NCBI RefSeq assembly: GCF_003952505.1
Contig: NZ_CP034450.1
Span: 2,604,001-2,668,000, forward strand
Source: Mesorhizobium sp. M4B.F.Ca.ET.058.02.1.1
GTDB taxonomy: Bacteria; Pseudomonadota; Alphaproteobacteria; Rhizobiales; Rhizobiaceae
DNA length: 64,000 nucleotides
Direction: 5' to 3'
Part shown: positions 1 through 8,824 of the stretch, one piece after another
Layout of the letters: each line of letters starts with the position of its first letter
Numbering within the stretch: position 1 is the stretch's first letter
Program-made: the position numbers and the translations under genes
Notes under the pieces: generated by a model
Seen by the model: the letters and a program-made list of their open reading frames with translations, nothing else
Told to the model about the DNA's origin: nothing
The model's database searches: none

Positions 1-270
1 AAGGGCTGCGCCTCCGCGGCGCTGTTGCCCGAGATCGCGCGCCAGCCGCCGGAAACGCGCGAGGTCTATACCGAGCGCTTCCTGTCACAGGTGCTGAAAG
101 TTGCCGCAGCGCTGCCGCAGGGCAAGGATCCGGAAGGCGTGGCGCTGGGTGTGTTCGCGACGCTCATCGGCGCGCTGCAACTGGCCCGCGCCGTACAGGG
201 GACGGACCTGTCGGATCGCATCCTTGCCGCGGGCGCGGATGCGGCGCGGACGCTGATCCAGCAGCGTTAG
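1..270 (+). CDS. TetR/AcrR family regulator, C-terminal part
   Basis: The frame is open from the first base, so only the last 89 residues are visible and the DNA-binding N-terminus lies outside the window. The fragment opens with GCASAAL, followed by PEIARQPPETR and a helical stretch, which is the usual layout of the ligand-binding C-terminal domain in one TetR subfamily. The gene ends 8 bases before the stop of the aldehyde dehydrogenase, which runs the other way, so the two are convergent. The ligand and target cannot be inferred. Confidence 0.7.
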   Translation, partial: KGCASAALLPEIARQPPETREVYTERFLSQVLKVAAALPQGKDPEGVALGVFATLIGALQLARAVQGTDLSDRILAAGADAARTLIQQR

Positions 271-277
271 ACCGCCG

Positions 278-1768
278 TCAGCCGAGCGCGATCCATGCCG
301 TCTTAAGGTCGGTGTATTTGTCGATGGCGTGCAGCGACTTGTCGCGACCGAAGCCGGACTGCTTGACGCCGCCGAGCGGCACGGTGATGTCGGCGCCGCC
401 ATAGGTGTTGACGTGGACGACGCCGGCATTGATGGCGCGCACCATGCGGTGCGCCGTCGACAGGTTCGAGGTCCACACGGCGGAGGCCAGGCCGTAGACG
501 GTCGCATTGGCGAGGCTCACAGCTTCCTCCTCGGTATCGAAGCGCATGACGCCGAGCACGGGGCCGAACACCTCCTCGCGAGCGAGCTGCATCTTTTCGG
601 TCACGTTCTCGAAGATGGTCGGCGCCATATAGCTGCCGCCGGTCTCGGTCAGGATGCGCTCACCGCCGGTGACGAGGCGGGCGCCCTCCTCCGCCGCCTT
701 GGCGACGAAGTTGAGATTCTTGGTCAACTGCTCGGCGCTCGACACCGCGCCGATATCGCTGCCGAGATCGAGCGGATCGCCGACTTTCAGCTTCGTGGTC
801 GCCTTGAGGAGCTCGTCCATGAAGCGGTCGTAGATCGACGCCTGGACGAGCAGGCGGGAACCGGCGACGCAGACCTGCCCGGAATTGCGGAAGATGCCAT
901 TGGCCGACACGACGGCCGCTTGGCTGAGGTCCGGCGCGTCGGCAAAGACGATGTTGGGCGACTTGCCGCCGAGCTCGAGGAAGACGCGCTTCAAATTGGA
1001 GCGCGCCGAATAGTCGAGCAGGCGGCGGCCGACCGGACCGGAACCGGTGAAGGCAATGGCGTCAACATCCATGTGCAGGCCGAGCGCCTCGCCGGCCACC
1101 GCGCCGCGGCCGGTGACGACGTTGAAAACGCCTTCCGGCAACCCGGCCTCGGCAGCAAGCTCGGCCAGCCGCAGCAGGGTCAGCGAGGCGATTTCCGGCG
1201 GCTTGACGACGATCGAGTTGCCGGCGGCGAGCGCCGGCGCGATCTTCCAGGCGCCAATCATCAGCGGGAAATTCCACGGCACGATGACGCCTACGACGCC
1301 GAGCGGTTCCTTGTGGATCAGGCCCAGCACATTGTCGGCAGTCGGCGCGATCTCGCCATAGATCTTGTCGATCGCCTCGGCGTAGTAGCGGATGGTGCCG
1401 GCCGCCGACACCGGCTCGGCCTTGTAGGCCATGCCGATCTCGGTGCCGTTGTCGCGCACGCCGAGCACGGCGAGTTCGTCGGCGTGCCTCTCGACCAGTT
1501 CGGCGAGCTTCGTCAGCACCTTCTTGCGAAAGGCGGGAGCCGCGCGCGACCAGGAACCTTTCTCGAAGGCCTTGCGGGCAGCGAGCACCGCGCGATCCAC
1601 ATCGGCGGCATTGCCGTCGGCGATGCTGGCGAATGGGCGTCCGTCGATCGGCGAGATCACCGGCAAGGTGGCGCCAGTCGCGCCCGCCGTCTGGACGCCA
1701 TCGATGAACAGGTTGCGCGCGCCGACCTCGGTCTTGCGCAGCGTGTCGATGGTGCTCTGGCTGATCAT
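278..1768 (-). CDS. NAD(P)-dependent aldehyde dehydrogenase
   Basis: A 496-residue aldehyde dehydrogenase that oxidises an aldehyde to its acid in the cytoplasm. The catalytic Glu lies in LELGGKSPN (about residue 265) and the nucleophile Cys in GQVCVAG (about residue 300); the PWNFPLMI and GPVLGVMRF motifs are also present. A longer reading to 1900 exists, but the ATG at 1768 overlaps the P450 stop as ATGA and gives the normal family length. It is the last gene of a leftward permease-P450-dehydrogenase group, so it probably oxidises the aldehyde made by the P450 or by the aminotransferase across the IclR gene. The substrate is not identifiable; the sequence is of the general betaine/aromatic aldehyde dehydrogenase type. 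Confidence 0.92.
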   Translation of the reverse strand: MISQSTIDTLRKTEVGARNLFIDGVQTAGATGATLPVISPIDGRPFASIADGNAADVDRAVLAARKAFEKGSWSRAAPAFRKKVLTKLAELVERHADELAVLGVRDNGTEIGMAYKAEPVSAAGTIRYYAEAIDKIYGEIAPTADNVLGLIHKEPLGVVGVIVPWNFPLMIGAWKIAPALAAGNSIVVKPPEIASLTLLRLAELAAEAGLPEGVFNVVTGRGAVAGEALGLHMDVDAIAFTGSGPVGRRLLDYSARSNLKRVFLELGGKSPNIVFADAPDLSQAAVVSANGIFRNSGQVCVAGSRLLVQASIYDRFMDELLKATTKLKVGDPLDLGSDIGAVSSAEQLTKNLNFVAKAAEEGARLVTGGERILTETGGSYMAPTIFENVTEKMQLAREEVFGPVLGVMRFDTEEEAVSLANATVYGLASAVWTSNLSTAHRMVRAINAGVVHVNTYGGADITVPLGGVKQSGFGRDKSLHAIDKYTDLKTAWIALG

Positions 1769-2967
1769 TGGGCAGCGCCTCCGAAGGCAACATTGAGGGT
1801 GGTAGGCGCGCGGAACTCCCAGCCGCGGAACACCGGTTGCTTCCCGGGCACCAGTTTCAGGTCGGGGAAGCGCTCGAGCAACAACCGTACCGCCAGGCAC
1901 ATCTGCTCGCGCGCGAAAAAGCGGCCGGAACAGAAATGATGGCCGAAGCCGAAGGCGGCGTGGTTGCCTTCGTCGCGATGGATGTCGAAACGATCGGGAT
2001 CGGTGAAGCGGCTTTCGTCGCGGCTGGCCGAGGAGACGAGTGCAGCGACCGGCGCGCCGGCGGGGATCACGGTTCCGCCGATCTCCACCGCGCGCATCGT
2101 CTGGCGTGTCTGGGTGCCGATCGGCGCCACCCAGCGCAGGCCCTCGTCGACCGCCCTCGGCACGAACGTCTCGGGGTCGTCGAGCACCTGCCGCAGCTGT
2201 TCGGGATGGGCGAGCAGGCCGGCAAGGATCGAGCCGGCGCCATGGCCGGGCTCCTGCATGCCGCCGAGCAGGATGATCTTGATGCTCGGCATCAGGAAAT
2301 CGATCGCACGGGTTTTCCCCTCCGTCATGCCGTCATGCAGCATGTGCGAAAGCGCCGAGTCGTCGGGCTCGCGGGCGAGCCGCTCAAGCGTCGGCAGGAT
2401 GGCGGCGCCGACCTCGGCGCTGATCGCATCGGCGACCTCCTGCCGCTTCGGGTCGTTCTCGAAATTGATGGCGCCCTGGGCGAGGCCATAGAACCAGCGC
2501 CGCAGGGTCGGCATGTCGATGTCGTCGAGGCCGAGCGAGCGCGCCAGGCTGAGTGTCGACACCGGCTCGAAATAGTCTGCCATCAGTTCCGCCGTGCCCT
2601 GTTCGGCGATCTGGTCGAGAAAGGGCCCGGCGATCGAGCGCACGAGGTCGCCGGCATAGGAGGCGACGGTGCGCGGCCGATATTTTGGATCGACGCCCTG
2701 GCGAAGGTCTTTGTGCGTCTCGCCGTCGGTGGTCAGGATGGTCGGCTTGCCGAAGGAGCGTTCGACCGGCGACGTGCCGACCACCGCCGAGAAGATGTCG
2801 GGCGACTTGGCGACGGTCTCGACATCCTTCCAGCGGGTGACGAACCAGAGGTTGACCGCCGGCACATAGGCGACCGGGGCGCTGCGCCTGAGCTCGGCAT
2901 AGATCGGGTAAGGATCGGCTTCCAGCGCCTCGACGGTGATCTCGTCGGCAAAGCTCAATGCCGTCAC
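1765..2967 (-). CDS. Cytochrome P450
   Basis: A 400-residue soluble bacterial P450 monooxygenase. The heme-binding loop is FGFGHHFCSGR, with the Cys ligand at about residue 346, and ExxR-type and PERF-like regions (DPDRFDIHR) precede it. The I-helix reads GGMQEPGHG, so the usual oxygen-activating Thr of AGxxT is absent, as in a minority of P450s carrying GGxxEP. The start is GTG at 2967 with a purine-rich AGAGGGA directly before it. The stop overlaps the dehydrogenase start (ATGA), implying translational coupling. No ferredoxin or reductase gene is adjacent, so electrons must come from elsewhere. The substrate is unknown; the context suggests an imported amine, amino acid or aromatic compound. 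Confidence 0.93.
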   Translation of the reverse strand: MTALSFADEITVEALEADPYPIYAELRRSAPVAYVPAVNLWFVTRWKDVETVAKSPDIFSAVVGTSPVERSFGKPTILTTDGETHKDLRQGVDPKYRPRTVASYAGDLVRSIAGPFLDQIAEQGTAELMADYFEPVSTLSLARSLGLDDIDMPTLRRWFYGLAQGAINFENDPKRQEVADAISAEVGAAILPTLERLAREPDDSALSHMLHDGMTEGKTRAIDFLMPSIKIILLGGMQEPGHGAGSILAGLLAHPEQLRQVLDDPETFVPRAVDEGLRWVAPIGTQTRQTMRAVEIGGTVIPAGAPVAALVSSASRDESRFTDPDRFDIHRDEGNHAAFGFGHHFCSGRFFAREQMCLAVRLLLERFPDLKLVPGKQPVFRGWEFRAPTTLNVAFGGAAQ

Positions 2968-3015
2968 TCCCTCTGCGATGGAAGGGGCGGCGTCAGCCGC
3001 CGCCCCTGACTTCTT

Positions 3016-4461
3016 TCAGTCCTTCAAAGGCACTCCGAGATTTTCGAAGGCGACTGGATCGCGGCCCTTCAATGCACTCGCCAGCAACAGGCCGACCACG
3101 GCGGCGATCAGCACCAGGGACGGCAGGAACACGCCGAGGAAGCCGCCAGCGCCCGACAGGCTGCCGAAATTGATGACGATCAGGTAGATGATGATGACGA
3201 AGGCGATGAAGGTCAGCCCCGGCAGCACGGTGGTCTTCAGCGCGTTTTCCTGGGCGGACGGATTGGCGCGGAAGTACATCACCACGGCCAGCGAGGCCAC
3301 GGCCATCATCACGATGACGCCGAGCGTCGCGACATTGGTCAGCCACGAAAACAGCGCCAGCACCGGGTCGAGCCCGAGCACGGCGAAGAGCCCGACGACA
3401 ACAGCGGCAAGCACGGTCTGGATGACCGAGGCGACATGCGGGCTCTGGTGCGCCGAATGGGTCACGCCGATGGTCTGTGGCAGCAGCTTCTCACGGCCCG
3501 CAACATAGATGTAGCGGGCGACCGCGTTGTGGAAGGCCAGCACGCCAGCGAACAGGCTCGACACGAACAAGATGCTCATGGCGTGGGTGAGCGGCGTGCC
3601 GGCATAGCGATCGGACAGGCCGAACAGGAAGGTGGTCGGATCCTGCAGGCCCTGCAAGGCTGGCAGCAGCTTGTCGACACCGGCGCCGACCGCCATCAGC
3701 CAGGCGGTGACCATGTAGAACAGGCCGATCAGGATGACGGAGAAATAGGTGGCGCGCGGAATGGTGACCTTGGGGTCGCGCGCCTCCTCGGCATAGATGG
3801 TGGTCGCCTCGAAGCCGATGAAGGCGGCGAAGCAGAACAGGATGGCGATCGCCGGCGCGCCGCTCGTGATCTGGCTCCAGCTGAACGGTGCCGCCGACAG
3901 GCCGCTGTCGCCGCCGGTCCTGAGGATCGTCAGGTCGAGGATCAGCACCACGACATATTCGGCAAGCACGAGCACGGTCAGGATCTTGGCCGACAGGTCG
4001 ACCTGGCGGTAACCGAGCACGGCGACTATGGCGATGGCGATGAAGCTCCACACCCACCAGGGCAAAGCGATGCCCCAACCGGCGAACAGGCCGGCGGTCG
4101 CGGCGCCAAGCAAGCCCATGACACCGATCTGCATGGCGTTGTAGGACAGGATGGCAATCAGCGCCGTCGCGCCGCCGGCGAGGCCGCCGAGCCCGCGCGC
4201 CGCGTAGGCATAGAAAGCTCCCGCATTGCCGACGTGACGCGACATGGCGACGTAGCCCACCGCGAACAACAGCAGCAGAACCGTCACGATGAGATAGGTG
4301 CCGGCAAAACCGGCGCCGTTGCCCATCAGCATGCCAAGCGGCGTGCCACCCGCCACAGCCGTGAGCGGCGCCGCGGCCGAGATCACCATGAAGGTGATGG
4401 CGCCAACGCCAAGGCTGTTCTTCCTCAGCCGGTTCAGTTCGCCGGCTTCAATTGTCGTCAT
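3016..4461 (-). CDS. APC family amino acid/amine permease
   Basis: A 481-residue inner-membrane protein with about twelve hydrophobic helices. The N-terminal region (LRKNSLGVGAITFMVISAAAPLTAVAGG) is typical of the amino acid-polyamine-organocation superfamily, as is IGFEATTIYAEEARDPKVTIPRA around the fifth and sixth helices. A longer reading starts at 4494, but the ATG at 4461 follows a strong GGAGGG ribosome site at good spacing. It is the first gene of the leftward permease-P450-dehydrogenase group, 48 bases before the P450, and is divergent from the IclR gene. It probably imports the substrate that these enzymes degrade. Family-level confidence is high; the substrate is unknown. Confidence 0.9.
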   Translation of the reverse strand: MTTIEAGELNRLRKNSLGVGAITFMVISAAAPLTAVAGGTPLGMLMGNGAGFAGTYLIVTVLLLLFAVGYVAMSRHVGNAGAFYAYAARGLGGLAGGATALIAILSYNAMQIGVMGLLGAATAGLFAGWGIALPWWVWSFIAIAIVAVLGYRQVDLSAKILTVLVLAEYVVVLILDLTILRTGGDSGLSAAPFSWSQITSGAPAIAILFCFAAFIGFEATTIYAEEARDPKVTIPRATYFSVILIGLFYMVTAWLMAVGAGVDKLLPALQGLQDPTTFLFGLSDRYAGTPLTHAMSILFVSSLFAGVLAFHNAVARYIYVAGREKLLPQTIGVTHSAHQSPHVASVIQTVLAAVVVGLFAVLGLDPVLALFSWLTNVATLGVIVMMAVASLAVVMYFRANPSAQENALKTTVLPGLTFIAFVIIIYLIVINFGSLSGAGGFLGVFLPSLVLIAAVVGLLLASALKGRDPVAFENLGVPLKD

Positions 4462-4582
4462 CTTTCCCTCCAGATCCGCGCTTGCGGAAACCAAGTGTCC
4501 CTGAAATGCCGGGCCTTCTGCTGGGCCATCAACGTTTCACTATTTGCAACAGCATTTCGAATATAGACTTGCAAAGGAATCG

Positions 4583-4596
4583 ACTTGCTGTCAAGT
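4583..4596. promoter_or_regulatory. Inverted repeat in the divergent IclR/permease promoter region
   Basis: ACTTG-CTGT-CAAGT is a perfect 5-4-5 palindrome in the 175-base gap between the permease and the IclR gene. Read leftward it contains a TTGACA box. A second GACTTGC lies about 16 bases away. It is a reasonable operator candidate for the adjacent IclR regulator, but this is inferred from symmetry and position alone. Confidence 0.35.
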
Positions 4597-4636
4597 TAAT
4601 TCGCACGTTAAGTATCTGATGGAGGATCAGACCGGG

Positions 4637-5401
4637 ATGGGCACGGTGAGCAAAGCCATTTCGCTGCTGGAAATGCTCGGCCGCAGCGCGCCCGAGACGG
4701 CGCTTGCCGACCTTGCCAGGCGCGCCGGTTTCGACAAGGCGACGACGCGGCGGCTACTGGTCTCGCTCATCGAGCACGGGCTGGTGGAGCAGGACGAAGC
4801 CACGCGGCTCTACCGGCTGGGCGCCGGCATCGCGCGGCTGGCGCTGATGCGCGAGGCGCAGTTTCCGTTCCTGCGCATGGCGGTGCCGGTGGTCGAGCAG
4901 CTGGCGGCCGAGACCGGCGAGACCGTGCATTTGTCGGAATATTCAAAGCGCGGCCTGATTTCGGTCCATGTCATCGAGTCGGCCAAGGCCAACCGCGTCA
5001 GCGTGCAACTTGGCGAGGTGCTGCCGATGCATGCGACGGCGTCCGGAATTGCCTTCCTGGCGTTCACCGAGGAGCATGTCCGCGCCGGCGTCCTCGCGGG
5101 ACCGCTGCCGGCCTTCACGCCCTACACGATCGGCGACGCCGAAACGCTCGCCGAACATATCGCCGCCGCCCGCGCGCGCGGCCATTCGACCGGCTCGCAA
5201 GGCTATGAGGAAGGCGTGCTCAGCGTCGCGGCACCGATCCTCGGCGCCGACGGTTTCGCCATCGGCACCGTCGCGGTCGCGGCACCAAGGGTGCGGATCC
5301 AGAAGGGCGACATCGAGCGTCACGGCGCCAGCGTCGCCGCGGCGGCGCGCGGCATCAGCGAGCGGCTTTTCGGCAGGCTGCCGGGCCGCAAGCGGGCATG
5401 A
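4637..5401 (+). CDS. IclR family transcriptional regulator
   Basis: A 254-residue regulator. The N-terminal winged helix-turn-helix (TVSKAISLLEMLG to ATTRRLLVSLIEHGLVEQ, about residues 2-60) is followed by an IclR effector-binding domain with the typical HLSEY, LPMHATASGIAFLAF and GYEEGVLSVAAPI motifs. The start at 4637 is preferred because GGAGG lies 11 bases before it; an ATG at 4619 is also possible. The gene sits between two opposed gene groups (permease-P450-dehydrogenase leftward; Tm-1-like-HAD-aminotransferase rightward, coupled by ATGA), so it probably controls both. The effector is unknown. Confidence 0.92.
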   Translation: MGTVSKAISLLEMLGRSAPETALADLARRAGFDKATTRRLLVSLIEHGLVEQDEATRLYRLGAGIARLALMREAQFPFLRMAVPVVEQLAAETGETVHLSEYSKRGLISVHVIESAKANRVSVQLGEVLPMHATASGIAFLAFTEEHVRAGVLAGPLPAFTPYTIGDAETLAEHIAAARARGHSTGSQGYEEGVLSVAAPILGADGFAIGTVAVAAPRVRIQKGDIERHGASVAAAARGISERLFGRLPGRKRA

Positions 5402-6684
5402 CAACAACGACATTGCAGGGAGAACCGACTGTGGAGGAGACACGCCGTATCCTGGTTATCGGCACCGGCGACACCAAAGCCGACGAGCTTCTGTTCATGC
5501 GCGAGCGCATCGAGGCGGTCGGCGGCGTCGCCGTGATGATGGACGTCAGCGTGCTCGGCGACCCGCCCTACCGGCCGGCCTATGACAGGCACGCGGTGGC
5601 AAAGGCCGCCGACACGACGATCGAGGCGATCATCGCCAGCGGCGACGAGAATTCGGCGATGACGCTGATGGCGCTCGGCGCCTCGCGGCTGGCGCGCGCG
5701 CTCCACGACAAAAGCGAGATCGACGGCGTCATCGCGCTCGGCGGCTCGATGGGCACCGACCTTGCGCTCGACGTGGCGCTGGCGCTGCCGCTCGGCGTGC
5801 CGAAATTCGTCGTCTCGACGATCGCCTATTCGCATCTTCTGCCGCCCGAGCGGATCGCCACAGACCTGATGATGATCCTTTGGGCCGGCGGGCTCTATGG
5901 CCTCAACAGCGCCTGCAAGGCGGTGCTGTCGCAGGCCTGCGGCGCGGTGGTGGGTGCCGCGCAGGCCGTCGTCAAGCCGGACGCGGCAAAGCCGCGGATC
6001 GGCATGAGCTCGCTCGGCAAAAGCTGCCTGCACTATATGGTGAGGCTGAAGCCGGAGCTGGAAAAGCGCGGCTACGAGGTGATCGTCTTCCACACCACCG
6101 GCATGGGCGGACGGGCGCTGGAGGCGATCGCGGCGCAAAAGGGTTTTGTCGCGGTGATGGATTTCAGCCTGCAGGAACTCGCCAACCAGCTCACCGGCTC
6201 GGTGGTGAATTCCGGCACCGACCGGCTGGAGAATGCGGGCCGGCAGGGCATCCCGCAGATCGTCGCGCCCGGCGCCGTCGACATGGTGGATTTCCCGACC
6301 TGGCAAACGGTGCCCTCGCGTTTCATCGAGCGGCCCTACCATGCGCACAACCGGCTGCTCGCCTCGGTGACCTCGGACGCCTCGACCCGCAAGGAGATCG
6401 CGCGCGCCATCGGGGAGAAGCTCGCCGCGGCGACCGGCCCGACCGCCTTCATCCTGCCCGCCGGCGGCATCCAGCAATGGGACCAGGAAGGCGAGCCGCT
6501 GCATGACCCAGAGGCGCTGTCGGCCTTCGTCGAGGAGATGCGTGCCAGCGTGCCTGCCAATGCCGAGCTGCACGAGATCGCCGGACACATCAATGACGCC
6601 GCCTTCTGCGCCAAGGCGCTGGAGATCTTCGACCGCTGGGTCGCCGACGGCATAGTACCGCCGGGCCGCAGGCAAGCCGCATGA
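5398..6684 (+). CDS. Tm-1-like ATP-binding (UPF0261) family protein
   Basis: A 428-residue protein of the UPF0261/Tm-1 family. RRILVIGTGDTKADELLFM near the start and the GGSMGTDLALDVALALPLGVPKFVVST region are characteristic, with the second half (MSSLGKSCLHYMVRLKPELEKRGYEVIVFHTTGMGGRALE in pieces) forming the TIM-barrel-like domain. In plants the family gives virus resistance; its bacterial biochemistry is poorly defined. The ATG overlaps the IclR stop (ATGA). A GTG at 5431 has a better AGGGAG ribosome site and may be the real start. The stop overlaps the HAD gene, so IclR, this gene, HAD and aminotransferase form one coupled operon. Confidence 0.85.
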   Translation: MTTTTLQGEPTVEETRRILVIGTGDTKADELLFMRERIEAVGGVAVMMDVSVLGDPPYRPAYDRHAVAKAADTTIEAIIASGDENSAMTLMALGASRLARALHDKSEIDGVIALGGSMGTDLALDVALALPLGVPKFVVSTIAYSHLLPPERIATDLMMILWAGGLYGLNSACKAVLSQACGAVVGAAQAVVKPDAAKPRIGMSSLGKSCLHYMVRLKPELEKRGYEVIVFHTTGMGGRALEAIAAQKGFVAVMDFSLQELANQLTGSVVNSGTDRLENAGRQGIPQIVAPGAVDMVDFPTWQTVPSRFIERPYHAHNRLLASVTSDASTRKEIARAIGEKLAAATGPTAFILPAGGIQQWDQEGEPLHDPEALSAFVEEMRASVPANAELHEIAGHINDAAFCAKALEIFDRWVADGIVPPGRRQAA

Positions 6685-7376
6685 GCGGGTCGCTGCCAAA
6701 GGCGATGGTGCTCGATTTCGGCGGCGTAGTCACCCGCACGCTGTTCGAGACGCATGCGCTGACTGAGCGCGCGCTGGGTCTGGCGCCGGGCACGCTTGCC
6801 TGGCGCGGCCCGTTCGACCCGGCCTCCGATCCTTTGTGGCGGGCCATGCAGGCGGACGAGATCAGCGAGCGCGACTACTGGAGGACGCGCACGCGGGAGG
6901 TCGGCCAGCTGGTCGGCGAGGACTGGCGCGACATGTCGACCTTCGTGCAGCGGGCGCGCGGCGCCGACCCGCAGGCCGTAATCCGGCCCGAGGCAGAACG
7001 GGCGATCCGGACGGCGCACGCGGCCGGCATCAGGCTGGCCATCCTCTCCAACGAGCTCGACCTGTTCTACGGCACGCAGTTCCGCCAGCGGCTGCCGCTG
7101 CTCTCGCTGTTCGAGGCCATAGTCGACGCGACTTATACCAACGTCCTCAAGCCCGATCGCCTGGCCTATGCGATGGTCGGCGAGGCGCTGGAGCTGCCGC
7201 TTGGCGAATGCGTCTTCGTCGACGACCAGCAGCGCAACATCGACGGCGCCACCGCCGCCGGCATGCTGACCGTGCATTTCGACGTCGCCCAGCCGGCGCG
7301 AAGCTATGCCGAGGCGCTCGGCCATTTCGGCCTCGCCCTCCCCCAATTGGAAACCGGAGTTCCCACCGATGCGTGA
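6681..7376 (+). CDS. HAD superfamily hydrolase (HAD-IA type)
   Basis: A 231-residue haloacid dehalogenase-like hydrolase. Motif I reads VLDFGGVVTR with the nucleophile Asp, motif II lies in AILSNE, motif III Lys in LKPDRLAYAM, and motif IV in CVFVDDQQRNIDGA. The second Asp of the usual DxD motif is Gly (DFG), as in some HAD phosphatases such as YihX. The start overlaps the upstream stop (ATGA) and the end overlaps the aminotransferase start by 8 bases. It probably removes phosphate from, or otherwise hydrolyses, a small metabolite of the same pathway. The substrate is unknown. Confidence 0.85.
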   Translation: MSGSLPKAMVLDFGGVVTRTLFETHALTERALGLAPGTLAWRGPFDPASDPLWRAMQADEISERDYWRTRTREVGQLVGEDWRDMSTFVQRARGADPQAVIRPEAERAIRTAHAAGIRLAILSNELDLFYGTQFRQRLPLLSLFEAIVDATYTNVLKPDRLAYAMVGEALELPLGECVFVDDQQRNIDGATAAGMLTVHFDVAQPARSYAEALGHFGLALPQLETGVPTDA

Positions 7377-8721
7377 CATCAACTTCCTCACCGAGAACAA
7401 CGCCAAGCCGATCTGGCATCCGATGGCGCATCCGGCCGAGATGCGGGCGACGCCGCCGAAGATCATCATGAAGGGCGACGGCGTCTCGGTGACCGATGCC
7501 GACGGCCGCACCGTACTCGATGCGGTCGGCGGCTTGTGGAACGTCAACCTCGGTTACAGCTGCGACCCGATCAAGAAGGCGATGGCCGCGCAGCTCGATG
7601 CGCTCCCCTATTATTCCGGCTTTCGCGGCACCTCGACAGGACCGTCGATCGAGCTTGCCTACGAGCTCACCGACTGGTTCGCCCCGGAGGGCATGGTGCG
7701 TGCCTTCTTCACCTCGGGCGGATCGGATTCGGTCGAGACGGCGCTGCGGCTCGCGCGCCAATATTGGAAGATCCGCGGCCAGGGCGACCGGACGAAGTTC
7801 CTGGCGCTGAAGAAGGGCTATCACGGCACGCATTTCGGCGGCGCCTCGGTCAACGGCAACGCCAATTTCCGCCGCAACTACGAGCCGCTCTTGCCCGGCG
7901 TCTTCCACACCCCGGCGCCATGGACCTACCGCAACCCGTTCGACGAGACCGACCCGGCGAAGCTGGCCAAGCTCTGCGCCCGGGCGATCGAGGACGAGAT
8001 CGCCTTCCAGGGCGCCGACACCATCGCCGCCTTCATCTTGGAGCCGGTGCTCGGCGCCGGCGGCGTAATCGTTCCGCATGAAAGTTTCATGCCGCTGGTG
8101 CGGGCGATCTGCGACCGTCACGACATCCTTCTGATCGCAGACGAGGTGGTGACCGGCTTCGGCCGCACCGGTGCGTGGTCCGGCTCACGGCTCTCCGGCG
8201 TGAAGCCCGATTTCATGACCATCGCCAAGGCGATCACGTCCGGCTACTTCCCGCTCGGCGCGACTCTGATCGGCGCCAAGGTCGCCGACGCGTTCGAGGC
8301 CGACAAGACGAGCTTCGGTGCCATCGGCCACGGCTACACCTATTCCGGCCATCCGGTCGGCTGCGCGGCCGGGCTGGCGGCGCTCGCCGAGACAAAACGG
8401 CTTGCCGTCAACGAGAACGCGGCGGCGCGCGGCGTCGAGCTCGGCAAGGTTCTGGAAGCGCTGAAGGCGAAGCACGCTTTGGTCGGCGATGTCCGCTACC
8501 AGGGCCTGATGGCGGCGCTAGAGCTCGTCTCGGACCGCGCCGCCAAGAAGCCGGCCGACAAGAAGACATTGGCCGTGGTGGCCGATGCCGCCTACCAGGC
8601 CGGCGTCATGCTGCGCGTCTCCGGCAACACCGTCATCCTGTCGCCGCCGCTGGTCATCTCGGCGGCCGATGTGGCGAAGATCGGCGAGGCGCTGGATGCC
8701 GGGTTGTCTGCTGCGGCGTGA
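7369..8721 (+). CDS. Class III pyridoxal-phosphate aminotransferase
   Basis: A 450-residue omega/class III transaminase that moves an amino group from an amine or omega-amino acid to a keto acid. The PLP-binding pattern includes FTSGGSDSVETALRLARQYW, then LLIADEVVTGFGRTG (Asp contacting the PLP nitrogen), and the Schiff-base Lys in FMTIAKAITSGYFPLGA. The length is normal. The start at 7369 has GGAG nine bases upstream and lies inside the end of the HAD gene. It is the last gene of the IclR operon. With the APC permease and aldehyde dehydrogenase it fits a route in which an imported amine is transaminated and the aldehyde oxidised; this is inference. Confidence 0.92.
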   Translation: MRDINFLTENNAKPIWHPMAHPAEMRATPPKIIMKGDGVSVTDADGRTVLDAVGGLWNVNLGYSCDPIKKAMAAQLDALPYYSGFRGTSTGPSIELAYELTDWFAPEGMVRAFFTSGGSDSVETALRLARQYWKIRGQGDRTKFLALKKGYHGTHFGGASVNGNANFRRNYEPLLPGVFHTPAPWTYRNPFDETDPAKLAKLCARAIEDEIAFQGADTIAAFILEPVLGAGGVIVPHESFMPLVRAICDRHDILLIADEVVTGFGRTGAWSGSRLSGVKPDFMTIAKAITSGYFPLGATLIGAKVADAFEADKTSFGAIGHGYTYSGHPVGCAAGLAALAETKRLAVNENAAARGVELGKVLEALKAKHALVGDVRYQGLMAALELVSDRAAKKPADKKTLAVVADAAYQAGVMLRVSGNTVILSPPLVISAADVAKIGEALDAGLSAAA

Positions 8722-8724
8722 GTA

Positions 8725-8824
8725 AGTGAGTAGTGAGTAGTGAGTAGTGAGTATGAGTAGAATTTCGGCTCGAACATTTGTTCAATCCTCGCTCCGTTTA
8801 CTACCTACTACTCACTACTCACTC
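8725..8824. repeat. Tandem/inverted repeat between convergent genes (possible terminator)
   Basis: Four 7-base copies of GAGTAGT-type sequence at about 8725-8760 are answered by inverted copies (TACTACTCACTACTCACT) at about 8797-8822. Together they can fold into a long hairpin. The repeat lies exactly between the convergent aminotransferase and AraC genes and reaches into the last codons of the latter, so it may terminate transcription both ways. It is purely a repeat-based call. Confidence 0.55.

Noticed and set aside
329..1939. Long plus-strand frame opposite the aldehyde dehydrogenase
   Set aside because: Antisense frame caused by high GC; the minus strand encodes a complete dehydrogenase.
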